64,000 nucleotides of DNA. It comes from Pollutimonas nitritireducens (lineage in GTDB: Bacteria; Pseudomonadota; Gammaproteobacteria; Burkholderiales; Burkholderiaceae_B). The position numbers and the translations under genes were made by a program. The stretch is from assembly GCF_002849615.1 (NCBI RefSeq), contig NZ_PDNV01000004.1, positions 1-64,000 on the forward strand. The letters are read 5' to 3'. Below, piece by piece: positions 42,861-51,752 of the stretch. The stretch's first letter is position 1, and each line of letters opens with the position of its first letter. The notes under the pieces were generated by a model. It saw only the letters and a list, made by a program, of their open reading frames with translations, was not told the DNA's origin and did not search any database.

Positions 42861-42895
42861 ATATTAGGTTATTCTAAATTAGATGATCCTAATAT
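42861..42895 (-). promoter_or_regulatory. Candidate BigR-like operator
   Basis: ATATTAGG (42861-42868) and CCTAATAT (42888-42895) are exactly complementary, with a 19-base AT-rich centre. It starts 11 bases upstream of the ArsR-family start codon, so transcripts would have a very short leader. The AT-rich character fits BigR-class boxes, but the half-site was not compared to a set. Confidence 0.5.
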
Positions 42896-43099
42896 GATAT
42901 TTCGCAATCATATGGAAGTATTCCGGCTATTACATCTGGGATGTGCAAGCCAGAAAAAACGCTCGCCTCACTTCGATCGGCCGCGCAGTGGCATCCTCCG
43001 TGAGCTGGATCCGACGCGCGGAGCCGCAGATGCCAGCGTCGCGAACACCGCAGCCGCCCCTGCGCTGAGCCATCCGAACCATCGGCCCATGCCTGCTTG

Positions 43100-43404
43100 G
43101 CGGGGCGCGGTACCAACTGCAAAGCGGCCCGCTCGCCGGAATGGGCGTAGCCGCCGGTGCACGCTATCTTGGCACAAGCTCCGGCGGCACACACGATGCA
43201 TTCAAGGTGCCGGCTGCCACGCTGGTGGATGCCGCAATGGATTATGACCTCGGGCGCGCGAACCCGTCATTAAAGGGTATGTCGGTCGCATTGAACATCA
43301 CCAATCTGTTCGACAAGGAATACGTCGCTTCATGCTATTCGGAAGAGTGGTGCTGGTATGGCTATCAGCGCAGCGTACGGGCTAGCTTGCGGTATCGCTG
43401 GTGA
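43100..43404 (+). pseudogene. 3' remnant of a TonB-dependent receptor
   Basis: Only the C-terminal ~95-100 residues remain: YQLQSGPLAGMGVAAGARY, VALNITNLFDKEYVASC, and the final beta strand SVRASLRYRW ending in aromatic Trp as in FhuA-like siderophore receptors. The ~600-residue plug and barrel before it are missing. The in-frame sequence upstream of about 43100 decays. No promoter or SD belongs to it. Confidence 0.75.
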
Positions 43405-43422
43405 ATAGGCCCAGGTCCATAA

Positions 43423-44091
43423 TCATGTTGGATTCAGCATTCTGCAGTCCGTTGCGATGCGCAACGGACATGCCGTCAGCGATTGAAGAAGATCGAAGCT
43501 CATGCCGTGTACCATCGCAGTGACCAACAAGCCGTCATCCCGGACGTCAATAATGGCCAAGTCGGTATAAATCCGGTCCACGACTGCCTTGCCCGTTAGT
43601 GGATAGGTGCACGTCGAAACAATCTTTGGTTCGCCGTGCCTAGTAACATGCTCCATCGTGACAAATAGCTGCCGGGCGCCGGCGACCAGGTCCATGGCGC
43701 CTCCTACAGCAGGTATTGTATCGGCGGCACCGGTGTCCCAGTTAGCAAGGTCGCCGGCTGCCGACACCTGGAAAGCGCCCAGCACCGTCAGATCGAGATG
43801 TCCCCCACGCATCATCGCAAACGATATAACGTGATCGGTGATGGACGACCCCGGCAGCAGGCTCACGGGCTCCTTGCTTGCATTGATGAGATCCAGATCC
43901 AGTGGGGCATTGGGATCGCCGGGGCCCAGGCCAACAATACCGTTTTCTGTGTGCAGGATGATGTCCTTGTCGGGAGGCAAATGCCGAGCCACTAGCGTAG
44001 GTATGCCGATTCCGAGATTGACATAGAATCCGTCTGGAATATCGTTGGCAACCAAACTGGCGATCTGATGCCGTGTCAATTTATTATGCAT
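43423..44091 (-). CDS. CoA-transferase subunit B (PcaJ/AtoA type)
   Basis: 222 residues; the start at 44091 overlaps the subunit A stop by 8 bases, and the frame open to 44247 is unrelated sequence. DGFYVNLGIGIPTLVA and the catalytic glutamate in HTENGIVGLGPG are present. Transfers CoA between succinyl-CoA (or similar) and a 3-oxo acid or acetoacetate. Last gene of the nine-gene operon. Confidence 0.88.
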   Translation of the reverse strand: MHNKLTRHQIASLVANDIPDGFYVNLGIGIPTLVARHLPPDKDIILHTENGIVGLGPGDPNAPLDLDLINASKEPVSLLPGSSITDHVISFAMMRGGHLDLTVLGAFQVSAAGDLANWDTGAADTIPAVGGAMDLVAGARQLFVTMEHVTRHGEPKIVSTCTYPLTGKAVVDRIYTDLAIIDVRDDGLLVTAMVHGMSFDLLQSLTACPLRIATDCRMLNPT

Positions 44092-44776
44092 TTTGCCTGT
44101 TTCCCGTTTGAACGACGCGCTGAACGAATATTCCGGGTGTATCCACCCGTTCAGGTTCAATTTCGCCCAAGGCGAGAATCTGATCGACCTGGGCGATGGT
44201 GGTGGTCGCAGCCATTGCCATGACCGGTGCAAAGTTCCGCCCAGCATACCGATATTTCAGATTTCCCCACCGATCGCCATGTAGTGCCTTGATTAATGCG
44301 AAATCGCCCTTCAACGGGGTTTCAAGAACGTAGCCGATCCCGTCAATTACTCGTGTTTCCTTGCCTTTGGCCAGATCCGTATCATATGAGGTCGGCGTAA
44401 AAAACGGCCCCATACCCGCCGCTGCGGCGCGCATTCTCTCCGCCATTGTTCCCTGGGGCACACATTCCAGCTCTATTCTTCCAGCGCGGTAGCACTCGGC
44501 GAACGCTACGGCGTTTGGCTGCGCCTTATTGGAAGAACGGGCGAAAGAACAGATCATTTTTCGAACACGACCTGCCGCCACCAACTGACTCAGGCCGACC
44601 GGACCATTACCGGCATTATTGTTGACCACGACCAGATCGGTGGCTCCCTGATCCAGCAAGGCGCAGATAAGTTCCGTAGGCACGCCAGACGATCCAAACC
44701 CGCCTATCAATATCGTCGCGCCGTCCTGCACACCGGATACGGCGTCCGCGAAGCTCACAACCGTCTTATCAAGCAC
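44084..44776 (-). CDS. CoA-transferase subunit A (PcaI/AtoD type)
   Basis: 230 residues. GGFGSSGVPTELI, VVNNNAGNGPVGLSQLVAAGRVRKMICSFARSS, ECVPQGTMAERMRAAAAGMGPFFTPTSYDT and RNFAPVMAMAA match PcaI-type alpha subunits. It forms a heterotetramer with subunit B. Acceptor could be acetoacetate or a 3-oxodicarboxylate; sequence alone does not decide. Confidence 0.88.
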   Translation of the reverse strand: MLDKTVVSFADAVSGVQDGATILIGGFGSSGVPTELICALLDQGATDLVVVNNNAGNGPVGLSQLVAAGRVRKMICSFARSSNKAQPNAVAFAECYRAGRIELECVPQGTMAERMRAAAAGMGPFFTPTSYDTDLAKGKETRVIDGIGYVLETPLKGDFALIKALHGDRWGNLKYRYAGRNFAPVMAMAATTTIAQVDQILALGEIEPERVDTPGIFVQRVVQTGNRQNA

Positions 44777-44788
44777 CCCATTACTCCT

Positions 44789-45964
44789 TTAGCATCTGGA
44801 TTCGGTCGCCAGCACTGCGGTTGACTGGCTGGACAAGGTTCCGCCATTGCCGTGCACGAGTGCGAGCTCCGCTCCGGCAACCTGCCGCTCGCCACAATCT
44901 CCGCGAAGCTGGCGCACGGCCTCGATCAATAAAAATATTCCATACATCCCTGGATGCACACAAGAGAGCCCCCCGCCATTTGTGTTGACCGGTAAGCGGC
45001 CGCCAGGCGCAATCGCCCCGCCCTCAACAAAAGACCCACCCTCCCCCTTCTTGCAGAAGCCCAGGTCTTCAAGGAAAAGAATAGGATTTATCGTAAAAGC
45101 GTCATACAGCTGGACAACGTCGATGTCCGAAACGCCAACCCCCGCCATGCTCAACGCACGCGCGCCCGACTCGGCTGCCGCCGTTGTGGTCAGATCTTTC
45201 ATTGAGGATATCTGCCGGTTCCAGACTGCGGTTGCACTGCCCCGCACATATACCGGCTTGCGGGGAAGGTCTTTTGCCTTGTCGGATCTGACCAGAACGT
45301 ATGCGCCGGCTCCATCGGTGACCAGGCAGCAATCGCGCACCGAAAGCGGGTCAGAGACCATGCGCGCATTCAGCACATCTTCGATGGATAGCGGATCCCG
45401 CATTACCGCTTCGGAATTAAGTTGCGCCCACTTTCGTGCAGCCACGGCGACCTCGGCCAATTGCCGGCGCGTTGTTCCAAATTCGTGCATATGCCGCTGG
45501 GCGGCCAACGCATACGAAGTGATCGGCTGGATTGGCGCATACGGTTGCTCAAAGGGCTGCGGGTCCAGCAACGTCCGCGCTTTTACCCCTTCTTTGCGGC
45601 CGAACGTTGCCGTACGCTGAGTGCTGCCGTAGCAGACCAGAACAGCATTGCATTGACCGGACTCCAACGCCAGAATGGCAGGGAGCAAATGGGCCAGAAA
45701 GCTTGACCCGCCCAACATCGTGCTCTCAATGAACTGTGGGCGCAATCCCAAGTACTCCACGACCGGCATACCCCACATCGTCGCAGATGAGCTGCAAGTG
45801 GCTACACCATCGATGTCCCGCATGCTCAGACCCGCGTCCGCCACCGCCTTGGTGGCGGCCTGTGCAAGAATTTCAAGCTCAGTATAGCCATGGGCCTCGC
45901 CTAAACCTGCAACTCCTACCCCAACGATTGCTGCCTTCGAGCGCAATGCATCAAGTGTGTTCAT
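44789..45964 (-). CDS. Thiolase-like protein without nucleophilic cysteines
   Basis: 391 residues of the lipid-transfer/SCP2-thiolase-like group. Thiolase skeleton is present (LGGSSFLAHLLPAILALESGQCNAVLVCYGS, NTNGGGLSCVHPGMYGIFLLIEAVRQLRG, LVHGNGGTLSSQSTAVL). The N-terminal nucleophile cysteine is replaced (GGSS) and the C-terminal CxG cysteine is His. Such proteins with a DUF35 partner include Ltp2 aldolase of steroid side-chain breakdown. A retro-aldol or retro-Claisen-like role is inferred. Overlaps the DUF35 gene by 4 bases. Confidence 0.78.
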   Translation of the reverse strand: MNTLDALRSKAAIVGVGVAGLGEAHGYTELEILAQAATKAVADAGLSMRDIDGVATCSSSATMWGMPVVEYLGLRPQFIESTMLGGSSFLAHLLPAILALESGQCNAVLVCYGSTQRTATFGRKEGVKARTLLDPQPFEQPYAPIQPITSYALAAQRHMHEFGTTRRQLAEVAVAARKWAQLNSEAVMRDPLSIEDVLNARMVSDPLSVRDCCLVTDGAGAYVLVRSDKAKDLPRKPVYVRGSATAVWNRQISSMKDLTTTAAAESGARALSMAGVGVSDIDVVQLYDAFTINPILFLEDLGFCKKGEGGSFVEGGAIAPGGRLPVNTNGGGLSCVHPGMYGIFLLIEAVRQLRGDCGERQVAGAELALVHGNGGTLSSQSTAVLATESRC

Positions 45965-46359
45965 ACCGGAACCCCAGCCTGGAAAACAACGACACCATGG
46001 CCGTCCTGGTTAATGACGCGAGCGGACAACTCCATGCCGATGCTCAACTCATCGGGCGCTACTCCCTCGACACGGCTCATGAGTCGCACGTCTTCGGCAA
46101 GGTCCACCAACACGACGTTGTAGTCACCTCCCAACTCGGGCTTTCTACGCACCACGCTGAACGAGTACAGCGTTCCTCTTCCGCTCGGGCTAACCCATTC
46201 GAGCGCCGTCGAACCGCAGTGTTCGCAAAGAACACGCGGATAAAACTGATGACGAAGGCACGCTTGGCAGTGCTGAAGTTCAAATATCCCTTGATCCAAT
46301 TTCGAAAAATAACGAGCTTGGGGCCCCGCAGAATCCAAGCCAATGTCGTTCTCAGCCAT
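45961..46359 (-). CDS. DUF35 OB-fold protein with zinc ribbon
   Basis: 132 residues. Zinc-ribbon cysteine pairs CQAC and CEHC (about residues 31-49) precede a beta-barrel OB fold (GTLYSFSVVRRK...YNVVLVDLAEDVRLMSRVEG). DUF35 proteins bind acyl-CoA and partner with thiolase-like enzymes; the 4-base overlap with the thiolase-like gene supports a complex. Confidence 0.86.
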   Translation of the reverse strand: MAENDIGLDSAGPQARYFSKLDQGIFELQHCQACLRHQFYPRVLCEHCGSTALEWVSPSGRGTLYSFSVVRRKPELGGDYNVVLVDLAEDVRLMSRVEGVAPDELSIGMELSARVINQDGHGVVVFQAGVPV

Positions 46360-46419
46360 TTCTACCTCTATCTTCTGTTTGTTATGTGCCAGCCGTCTCG
46401 AACGCCGTAACGCACGAGA

Positions 46420-48510
46420 CTACAGATCGGCGAAACTGCGGCCGTTTTCTACCAGTTCCTTGAGTAAAGGCGCAGGCGCCCAAAGCTCTCCATGCCGATC
46501 ATGAAAGCGTTCAATCGTCGCCAGAACTTCGGGCAATCCTACCGTGTCGGCATAGAACATCGGACCTCCGCGGAATGCCGGAAAGCCATAGCCCGCCACG
46601 TAAATCACATCAATGTCGGATGCTCTTTGAGCGATTCCTTCCTGAAGAATCCGCGCACCTTCATTGACCAACGCGTACATCGTCCTTTGTATGATTTCTA
46701 CATCAGTGATTTCACGCCGCTCGACACCAGCCTCTCGGGCGCACTCGGCAATCAAGACATCGATGGCGGGGTCGGATATGGGAGTACGGCTCCCAGATTC
46801 GTAACGGTAAAAGCCCGCGCCGGTTTTCTGCCCCAGGCGACCCAGTTCGCAAATAGTGTCCGCCACTTTGCTATAGCGTATATGCGCCGGCCGCGTGGGC
46901 GCCATGCGCTTTCGCGCCGCCCAGCTGATATCGAGTCCCGCCATGTCGCCCATTTGCAGAGGACCCATAGCCATGCCGAACCGCCTTAGAGCGCTGTCCA
47001 CCTGTTCCGGCGTGGCACCTTCTTCCAAAAGGAAATGTGCCTCGCGCGTATAGGGGCTGACCATGCGATTGCCGACGAATCCGTCGCAAACGCCCACAAG
47101 AACCGGTATCTTTCCCAATTTTCTGGCGAAAGCAAAGAGGGATCCGATCACGTCTGTCGCCGTCCGTGTGCCTTGCACTACCTCCAGCAAGCGCATGACA
47201 TTGGCAGGACTGAAAAAGTGCGTACCTATCACCTTTGACGGCCTTGAAGTCGATGCTGCCAAGTCGTTAATGTCAAGACGCGATGTATTTGAAGCGAGGA
47301 TGGTGTCCGGCTTGCAAACAGCATCCAGCCGAGAAAAAATTTCTTTTTTTACGCCCATGTCTTCAAACGCCGCCTCTATCACCAAGTCGACGTCTGCCAA
47401 GGCAGCATAGTCAAGCGAACGGGAGATCAGGGCCAGACGTGCTTTGACATCGGAATCACTCAGCTTCCCGCGGCTCACGCTGGATGCATAGTTTCCTTTG
47501 ATCACTTCCCAGCCATGATCCAAGCCCGCTTGGTCGCGCTCAATCATCACGACGGATATCCCGGCGTTCGCGATGCTCATGGCGATCCCAGTGCCCATGG
47601 TACCGGCGCCCACGACACCCACTTTGCGAATCGGAGTCAGTTTTGCCTCGACCTTAGGCGGCTTCATGGCCGCACGCTCGGCAAAGAAGAGATGACGTTG
47701 GGCCTTTGACTGATCGCCGTTGACCAGGAACTGAAAACGCTCTCTTTCAAATGCCAGCCCTTCATCCAGGTCGGACGTGAGCGTTTTCTCGACGCATGCA
47801 ATGCACTCCAGGGGAGCGATGCATCCCCGATAACGCCGGCCGGCCAGTTTGCGCGCCTCGTCGAAAACCTTGCTATCGGCGGTGGCACCAATAGGCGCAC
47901 GTGACAGGCGCGGCAACCCCTCCGTTCGAATGGAGGCCTCCAGGGCCAGCTCGCATGCCTGCGGCACAAGGTCTGTTTGTACGAGTCGCTCAATCAGGCC
48001 CAGCGATTGGGCCTTCGAAGCATCGATAGAATCACCCCCAGCCACCATTTCCAAGGCGGGGCCGATACCTATCAATCGCGGAAGCCGCTGGGTACCGCCG
48101 GCGCCTGGCAAGATTCCCAGCTTGACCTCTGGCAGGCCAAAAGATGACTTCGCCTGCGCAATACGATAATGGCAACCAAGAGCCAGTTCGAGCCCACCAC
48201 CCAATGCCGCCCCGTGTATCGCAGCGACAGTCGGCTTGGGCGAGTTTTCCAGCTGCTCGATGATCGCGCGCAAGCTGGGTTCCTGCCGGGACTTGGGCGT
48301 GTTGAACTCACGTATGTCGGCGCCGCAGGAAAAAAAACTGCCCGATCCTGTAAGAACGATTCCTTTGATCATGGGATTTGCAATCGCTTCTTCCAGTGCT
48401 TTACCCAGCGCGACCCTGACTCCGCTGCCGATGCCGTTGACAGGAGGATTATCGATGGTCAATACAGCCACCGCACCTTGAGGAAACGTCGCTGTCTGCG
48501 AAGCAATCAT
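46420..48510 (-). CDS. Enoyl-CoA hydratase/3-hydroxyacyl-CoA dehydrogenase fusion (FadJ/FadB-like)
   Basis: 696 residues. Crotonase half (AALGGGLELALGCHYRIAQA, both glutamates, [11 protein letters not shown]) to about 280, then Rossmann motif VGVVGAGTMGTGIAMSIANAG (about 295-315), 3HCDH domain VGVCDGFVGNRM and C-terminal repeat. Combines hydration and oxidation of the acyl chain. Two bases after the biotin-carrier gene stop. Confidence 0.92.
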   Translation of the reverse strand: MIASQTATFPQGAVAVLTIDNPPVNGIGSGVRVALGKALEEAIANPMIKGIVLTGSGSFFSCGADIREFNTPKSRQEPSLRAIIEQLENSPKPTVAAIHGAALGGGLELALGCHYRIAQAKSSFGLPEVKLGILPGAGGTQRLPRLIGIGPALEMVAGGDSIDASKAQSLGLIERLVQTDLVPQACELALEASIRTEGLPRLSRAPIGATADSKVFDEARKLAGRRYRGCIAPLECIACVEKTLTSDLDEGLAFERERFQFLVNGDQSKAQRHLFFAERAAMKPPKVEAKLTPIRKVGVVGAGTMGTGIAMSIANAGISVVMIERDQAGLDHGWEVIKGNYASSVSRGKLSDSDVKARLALISRSLDYAALADVDLVIEAAFEDMGVKKEIFSRLDAVCKPDTILASNTSRLDINDLAASTSRPSKVIGTHFFSPANVMRLLEVVQGTRTATDVIGSLFAFARKLGKIPVLVGVCDGFVGNRMVSPYTREAHFLLEEGATPEQVDSALRRFGMAMGPLQMGDMAGLDISWAARKRMAPTRPAHIRYSKVADTICELGRLGQKTGAGFYRYESGSRTPISDPAIDVLIAECAREAGVERREITDVEIIQRTMYALVNEGARILQEGIAQRASDIDVIYVAGYGFPAFRGGPMFYADTVGLPEVLATIERFHDRHGELWAPAPLLKELVENGRSFADL

Positions 48511-48512
48511 GA

Positions 48513-48731
48513 CTAGGCCTCCAGTTCAATAATGGCTTGTCCTTCTTCGACGCTGTCATCGACTGCGATTCCAATTGACCTCACAGTACCGGCATATTCG
48601 GAACTCACTGGAATTTCCATTTTCATGGATTCTATTTTCACTACGTCGTCGCCCACGTTCACTTTGCTGCCGACTTGTACGAGTACTTCCAGCACGCGCC
48701 CCGTTACTGTTGCCTCAATCTTCTCCATCAT
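48513..48731 (-). CDS. Biotin carboxyl carrier protein (small)
   Basis: 72 residues, a stand-alone biotinyl domain with the target lysine in ESMKME (biotin site) and a C-terminal VEEGQAIIELE. No linker or N-terminal domain. Carries CO2 between the two carboxylase subunits. Separate carriers of this size occur in acyl-CoA carboxylases outside the classic AccB. Confidence 0.88.
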   Translation of the reverse strand: MMEKIEATVTGRVLEVLVQVGSKVNVGDDVVKIESMKMEIPVSSEYAGTVRSIGIAVDDSVEEGQAIIELEA

Positions 48732-48757
48732 GTGCTCCTGTTTGTTAGATTCATTTG

Positions 48758-50131
48758 CTATGCGTGGTGCTCAGCGAGTATCCGCTGAACGATATCCGTC
48801 GATACATGTCCCTGGCCAAACTCTTTATCGGCCAGTACGCGCAAGATAAAAGGAATATTTGTTTTCAACCCTTCGATCCTGAATACCTTCAAGGCCTCGG
48901 TTAGTCGCTGGATTGCCTCTTGCCGGGTTTCGGCCTTCGCGATCACCTTGGCCAACATGGGATCATAATGACTCGTTACCCGGGAACCCTGCTGATAGCC
49001 TGTCTCGACCCGTATGCCCTGCATGCGCGGCGGCTCAAACTCATTGAGGAGTCCTGGCGACGGCAGGAACCGCAGCGGATCCTCTGCATAGACGCGGGCT
49101 TCGATCGCACACCCTATGGTATCGATGGCTCCTGGCAATACATTCTCGATGAGCTCACCCCGCGCCAGCCGGATCTGGGCCATCACGAGGTCGATACCTG
49201 TCACTTCTTCGGTGACAGCATGCTCGACCTGCAGACGGGTATTCATTTCCAAAAATGAAAATCCCGTCTCTGGGGTGTAAAGCATCTCGACGGTTCCGAT
49301 CACGTCATAGCCTATAGCGGCCAGTATCGACTCCAATTGAACTGCCATGGTCCGCACGAGCTCGCGGTCGAGCGCGGGCGCAGGCGCCTCTTCGACGACC
49401 TTCTGGTGTCGCCGTTGGGTTGAACAATCACGCTCATAAAGGCACCGCACACCGCCATGGCGATCGGCCAGGAATTGAAACTCGATATGGCGCGGCGCCT
49501 GTATCAACTGTTCAAGGTACAGATCCGTACGCCCAAAGCTGCGTTCGGCGATGGCGCGCGCACGCTTCCACTCCGACTCGATTTGGTCAACGCGGTGTAT
49601 AGGCAACATCCCTATACCCCCACCACCCGCAGCCGGTTTGATAAGCAAAGGAAACCCGAGCGCCAGCGCGACGGAACGAACGTGGTCCATGTCGTCGTCC
49701 AGCACTTCACTACTTTGAACCATAGGCATGCCGTGCAGGCGCATGGCGTCGCGCGCCTGGGTTTTGTGTCCGAGCATGCGTATGAACCGGGGAGACGGTC
49801 CAACGAAGCACAGGCCGGCGTCCTCGATCTTCTCAGCAAAATCTGCATTCTCCGACAGAAAACCATATCCGGGGTGAACGCCATCAGCCCCTGACTGCAT
49901 TGCAGCATCCAGTAACGCCCGTTGATTCAGATAGCTGTGCATCGGAGACGCGGGTCCGATACACACCGCTGTATCGGCATCTTGCAGGTAGGGGAGATCT
50001 TTATCGGCTTCGGAGTAGACCGCGACGGATTCTATCTCCAACTGGCGCAATGCACGAATAACCCTGCCCGCTATGGCGCCACGATTGGCGACCAACACTC
50101 GCTTCAATGTTCTTCCGTGTGTCATGGTCAA
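48758..50131 (-). CDS. Biotin carboxylase subunit of acyl-CoA carboxylase
   Basis: 457 residues. ATP-grasp fold: LVANRGAIAGRVIRALRQL, KPAAGGGGIGM, ERDCSTQRRHQKVVEEAPA, EMNTRLQVEHAVTEEVTG. Carboxylates biotin with ATP and bicarbonate. Overlaps the carboxyltransferase stop by 4 bases. Slightly short of AccC (about 450) plus tail. Confidence 0.93.
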   Translation of the reverse strand: MTMTHGRTLKRVLVANRGAIAGRVIRALRQLEIESVAVYSEADKDLPYLQDADTAVCIGPASPMHSYLNQRALLDAAMQSGADGVHPGYGFLSENADFAEKIEDAGLCFVGPSPRFIRMLGHKTQARDAMRLHGMPMVQSSEVLDDDMDHVRSVALALGFPLLIKPAAGGGGIGMLPIHRVDQIESEWKRARAIAERSFGRTDLYLEQLIQAPRHIEFQFLADRHGGVRCLYERDCSTQRRHQKVVEEAPAPALDRELVRTMAVQLESILAAIGYDVIGTVEMLYTPETGFSFLEMNTRLQVEHAVTEEVTGIDLVMAQIRLARGELIENVLPGAIDTIGCAIEARVYAEDPLRFLPSPGLLNEFEPPRMQGIRVETGYQQGSRVTSHYDPMLAKVIAKAETRQEAIQRLTEALKVFRIEGLKTNIPFILRVLADKEFGQGHVSTDIVQRILAEHHA

Positions 50132-51675
50132 GGCCTGAATCCAAATCCACGCGGGCCGGTACCGCGTAAGGGCGCGACCACATCCACAAATTCCTCCAGT
50201 AAGGAACGTGACTCGATGGGATCGACAATGTCCTCGATGACAAAGGCTTCGGCGCTCCGAAATGGCGATGTCAACCCATGAACACGTTCCTCAATCTCCG
50301 CCCTCTTGGCGGCGGGATCATCGGCAGATTCGATTTCGCGCTTATACGCAACTTCGAGGCCGCCCTCGATCGGCAGTGATCCCCATTGTGCGGAAGGCCA
50401 TGCATAGCGGAAATTGAACCGGCCATCACTTTGATGCCCGCCGGCCGCTACGCCAAACGCCTTCCGAATGATGAACGTACACCATGGAACTGTCGATTGA
50501 GCCACCGCAGTCAAGGCGCGAACACCATAGCGCATGGCCCCTTCTTTTTCGGCGCTCAGCCCAATCTGGAACCCAGGAACATCGACCAGGTTTATCACCG
50601 GCAGGTGGAAAACCTCGGCAATATCCAGCATCCGGATAAATTTTTCGGATGCCTGTTTATCCCAGGCCCCACCATAATAGTAAGGATCACTCGCAAACAG
50701 AGCGATCGGCCAGCCGTTTATGCGAGCCAAGCCGACGATCAAGGAACGACCCCACTTGCTGCCGATTTCCATGAAAGAGCCCTCGTCCACCAACGATTCC
50801 ACTATGGGACGCATCTTGTAAACCTGACGGGACTCGGACGGAATTACGGAGCGCAACCACGTGAAATCCGAAGACGCAGGCGGGATTGCTTCCGCACGCG
50901 GCGCTGTGTCATATACAGAACGCGGCAGATAAGAAAGAAAACGGCGCGCCCGCTCGAACCCCTGCTCTTCGCTCGCGACCTCGTCGTCCACGACTCCGTT
51001 GCGTACGTGGATATTGCTACCGCCGAGCTCATTCTTGTCCAACACCTGGCCGATACGCGCGACAACAGGTGGGCCCGCGATAAACAGCTGGGATGTGTTT
51101 TTGACCATTACGGAATAATGACTGGTCGCCACCCGGGCTGCGCCCAAGCCCGCGACGGATCCCAAAGCCAGCGATACCACTGGCACCGTAGCAAGGTTCT
51201 GCGCCATGGCGGGCCACATCCGCAACTTGGGCAACAAGGAATAGCCTTTGGTTTCGATGTTCTTGACTGACCCGCCACCTCCGGTGCCGTCGACAAGCCG
51301 GATCAGTGGAAGGCGCAAATCGCGCGCCATACACTCGGACGCCAATAATTTATCTCCGACAGCGCCATCGTTGGCGCCACCACGAACCGTAAAATCGTCA
51401 GCGGCAATAACGATGGGGCGGCCATCGACACGTGCCCGTCCAGTAAGAAAGTTGGATGGCGTCAGATCCACAAGCGTGCCGTGTTCGTCGTACTCACCGC
51501 TACCCGTTAACGCCCCAACCTCCCTGAATGAACCGGGGTCTACTAGACGCTCGATGCGCTCTCGCACGGGCAGTCGGCCCATTCCGCGATGCCGTTCCAC
51601 TTTTTCCGGCCCGCCCATTTTTTCTGCCAGTTGCTTGCGTAACGCGAGCTCGTCCAGCTCTTTCTGCCAAGACAT
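50128..51675 (-). CDS. Acyl-CoA carboxyltransferase subunit
   Basis: 515 residues. Propionyl/methylcrotonyl-CoA carboxylase beta type with both crotonase-like halves: RPIVIAADDFTVRGGAND, GSVAGLGAARVATSHYSVMV and, in the C half, VPGFQIGLSAEKEGAMRYGVRALTAVAQ and KAFGVAAGGHQSD. Moves CO2 from biotin to acyl-CoA. The substrate (propionyl, methylcrotonyl, geranyl or other) cannot be read from the sequence by eye. Confidence 0.9.
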   Translation of the reverse strand: MSWQKELDELALRKQLAEKMGGPEKVERHRGMGRLPVRERIERLVDPGSFREVGALTGSGEYDEHGTLVDLTPSNFLTGRARVDGRPIVIAADDFTVRGGANDGAVGDKLLASECMARDLRLPLIRLVDGTGGGGSVKNIETKGYSLLPKLRMWPAMAQNLATVPVVSLALGSVAGLGAARVATSHYSVMVKNTSQLFIAGPPVVARIGQVLDKNELGGSNIHVRNGVVDDEVASEEQGFERARRFLSYLPRSVYDTAPRAEAIPPASSDFTWLRSVIPSESRQVYKMRPIVESLVDEGSFMEIGSKWGRSLIVGLARINGWPIALFASDPYYYGGAWDKQASEKFIRMLDIAEVFHLPVINLVDVPGFQIGLSAEKEGAMRYGVRALTAVAQSTVPWCTFIIRKAFGVAAGGHQSDGRFNFRYAWPSAQWGSLPIEGGLEVAYKREIESADDPAAKRAEIEERVHGLTSPFRSAEAFVIEDIVDPIESRSLLEEFVDVVAPLRGTGPRGFGFRP

Positions 51676-51752
51676 CCACTACTCCTCAATACAAAGATTC
51701 AAAACAGTGGCGATGGAAAACCAGCCACCGTTCCCCCCAGTTTCCCTTCGCC

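Noticed and set aside
42968-43093. Minus-strand peptide with a signal-peptide-like start (MGRWFGWLSAGAAAVFATLASA)
   Set aside because: Only ~40 codons and it overlaps the receptor remnant; it could be a truncated exported-protein start, but no second half is found.
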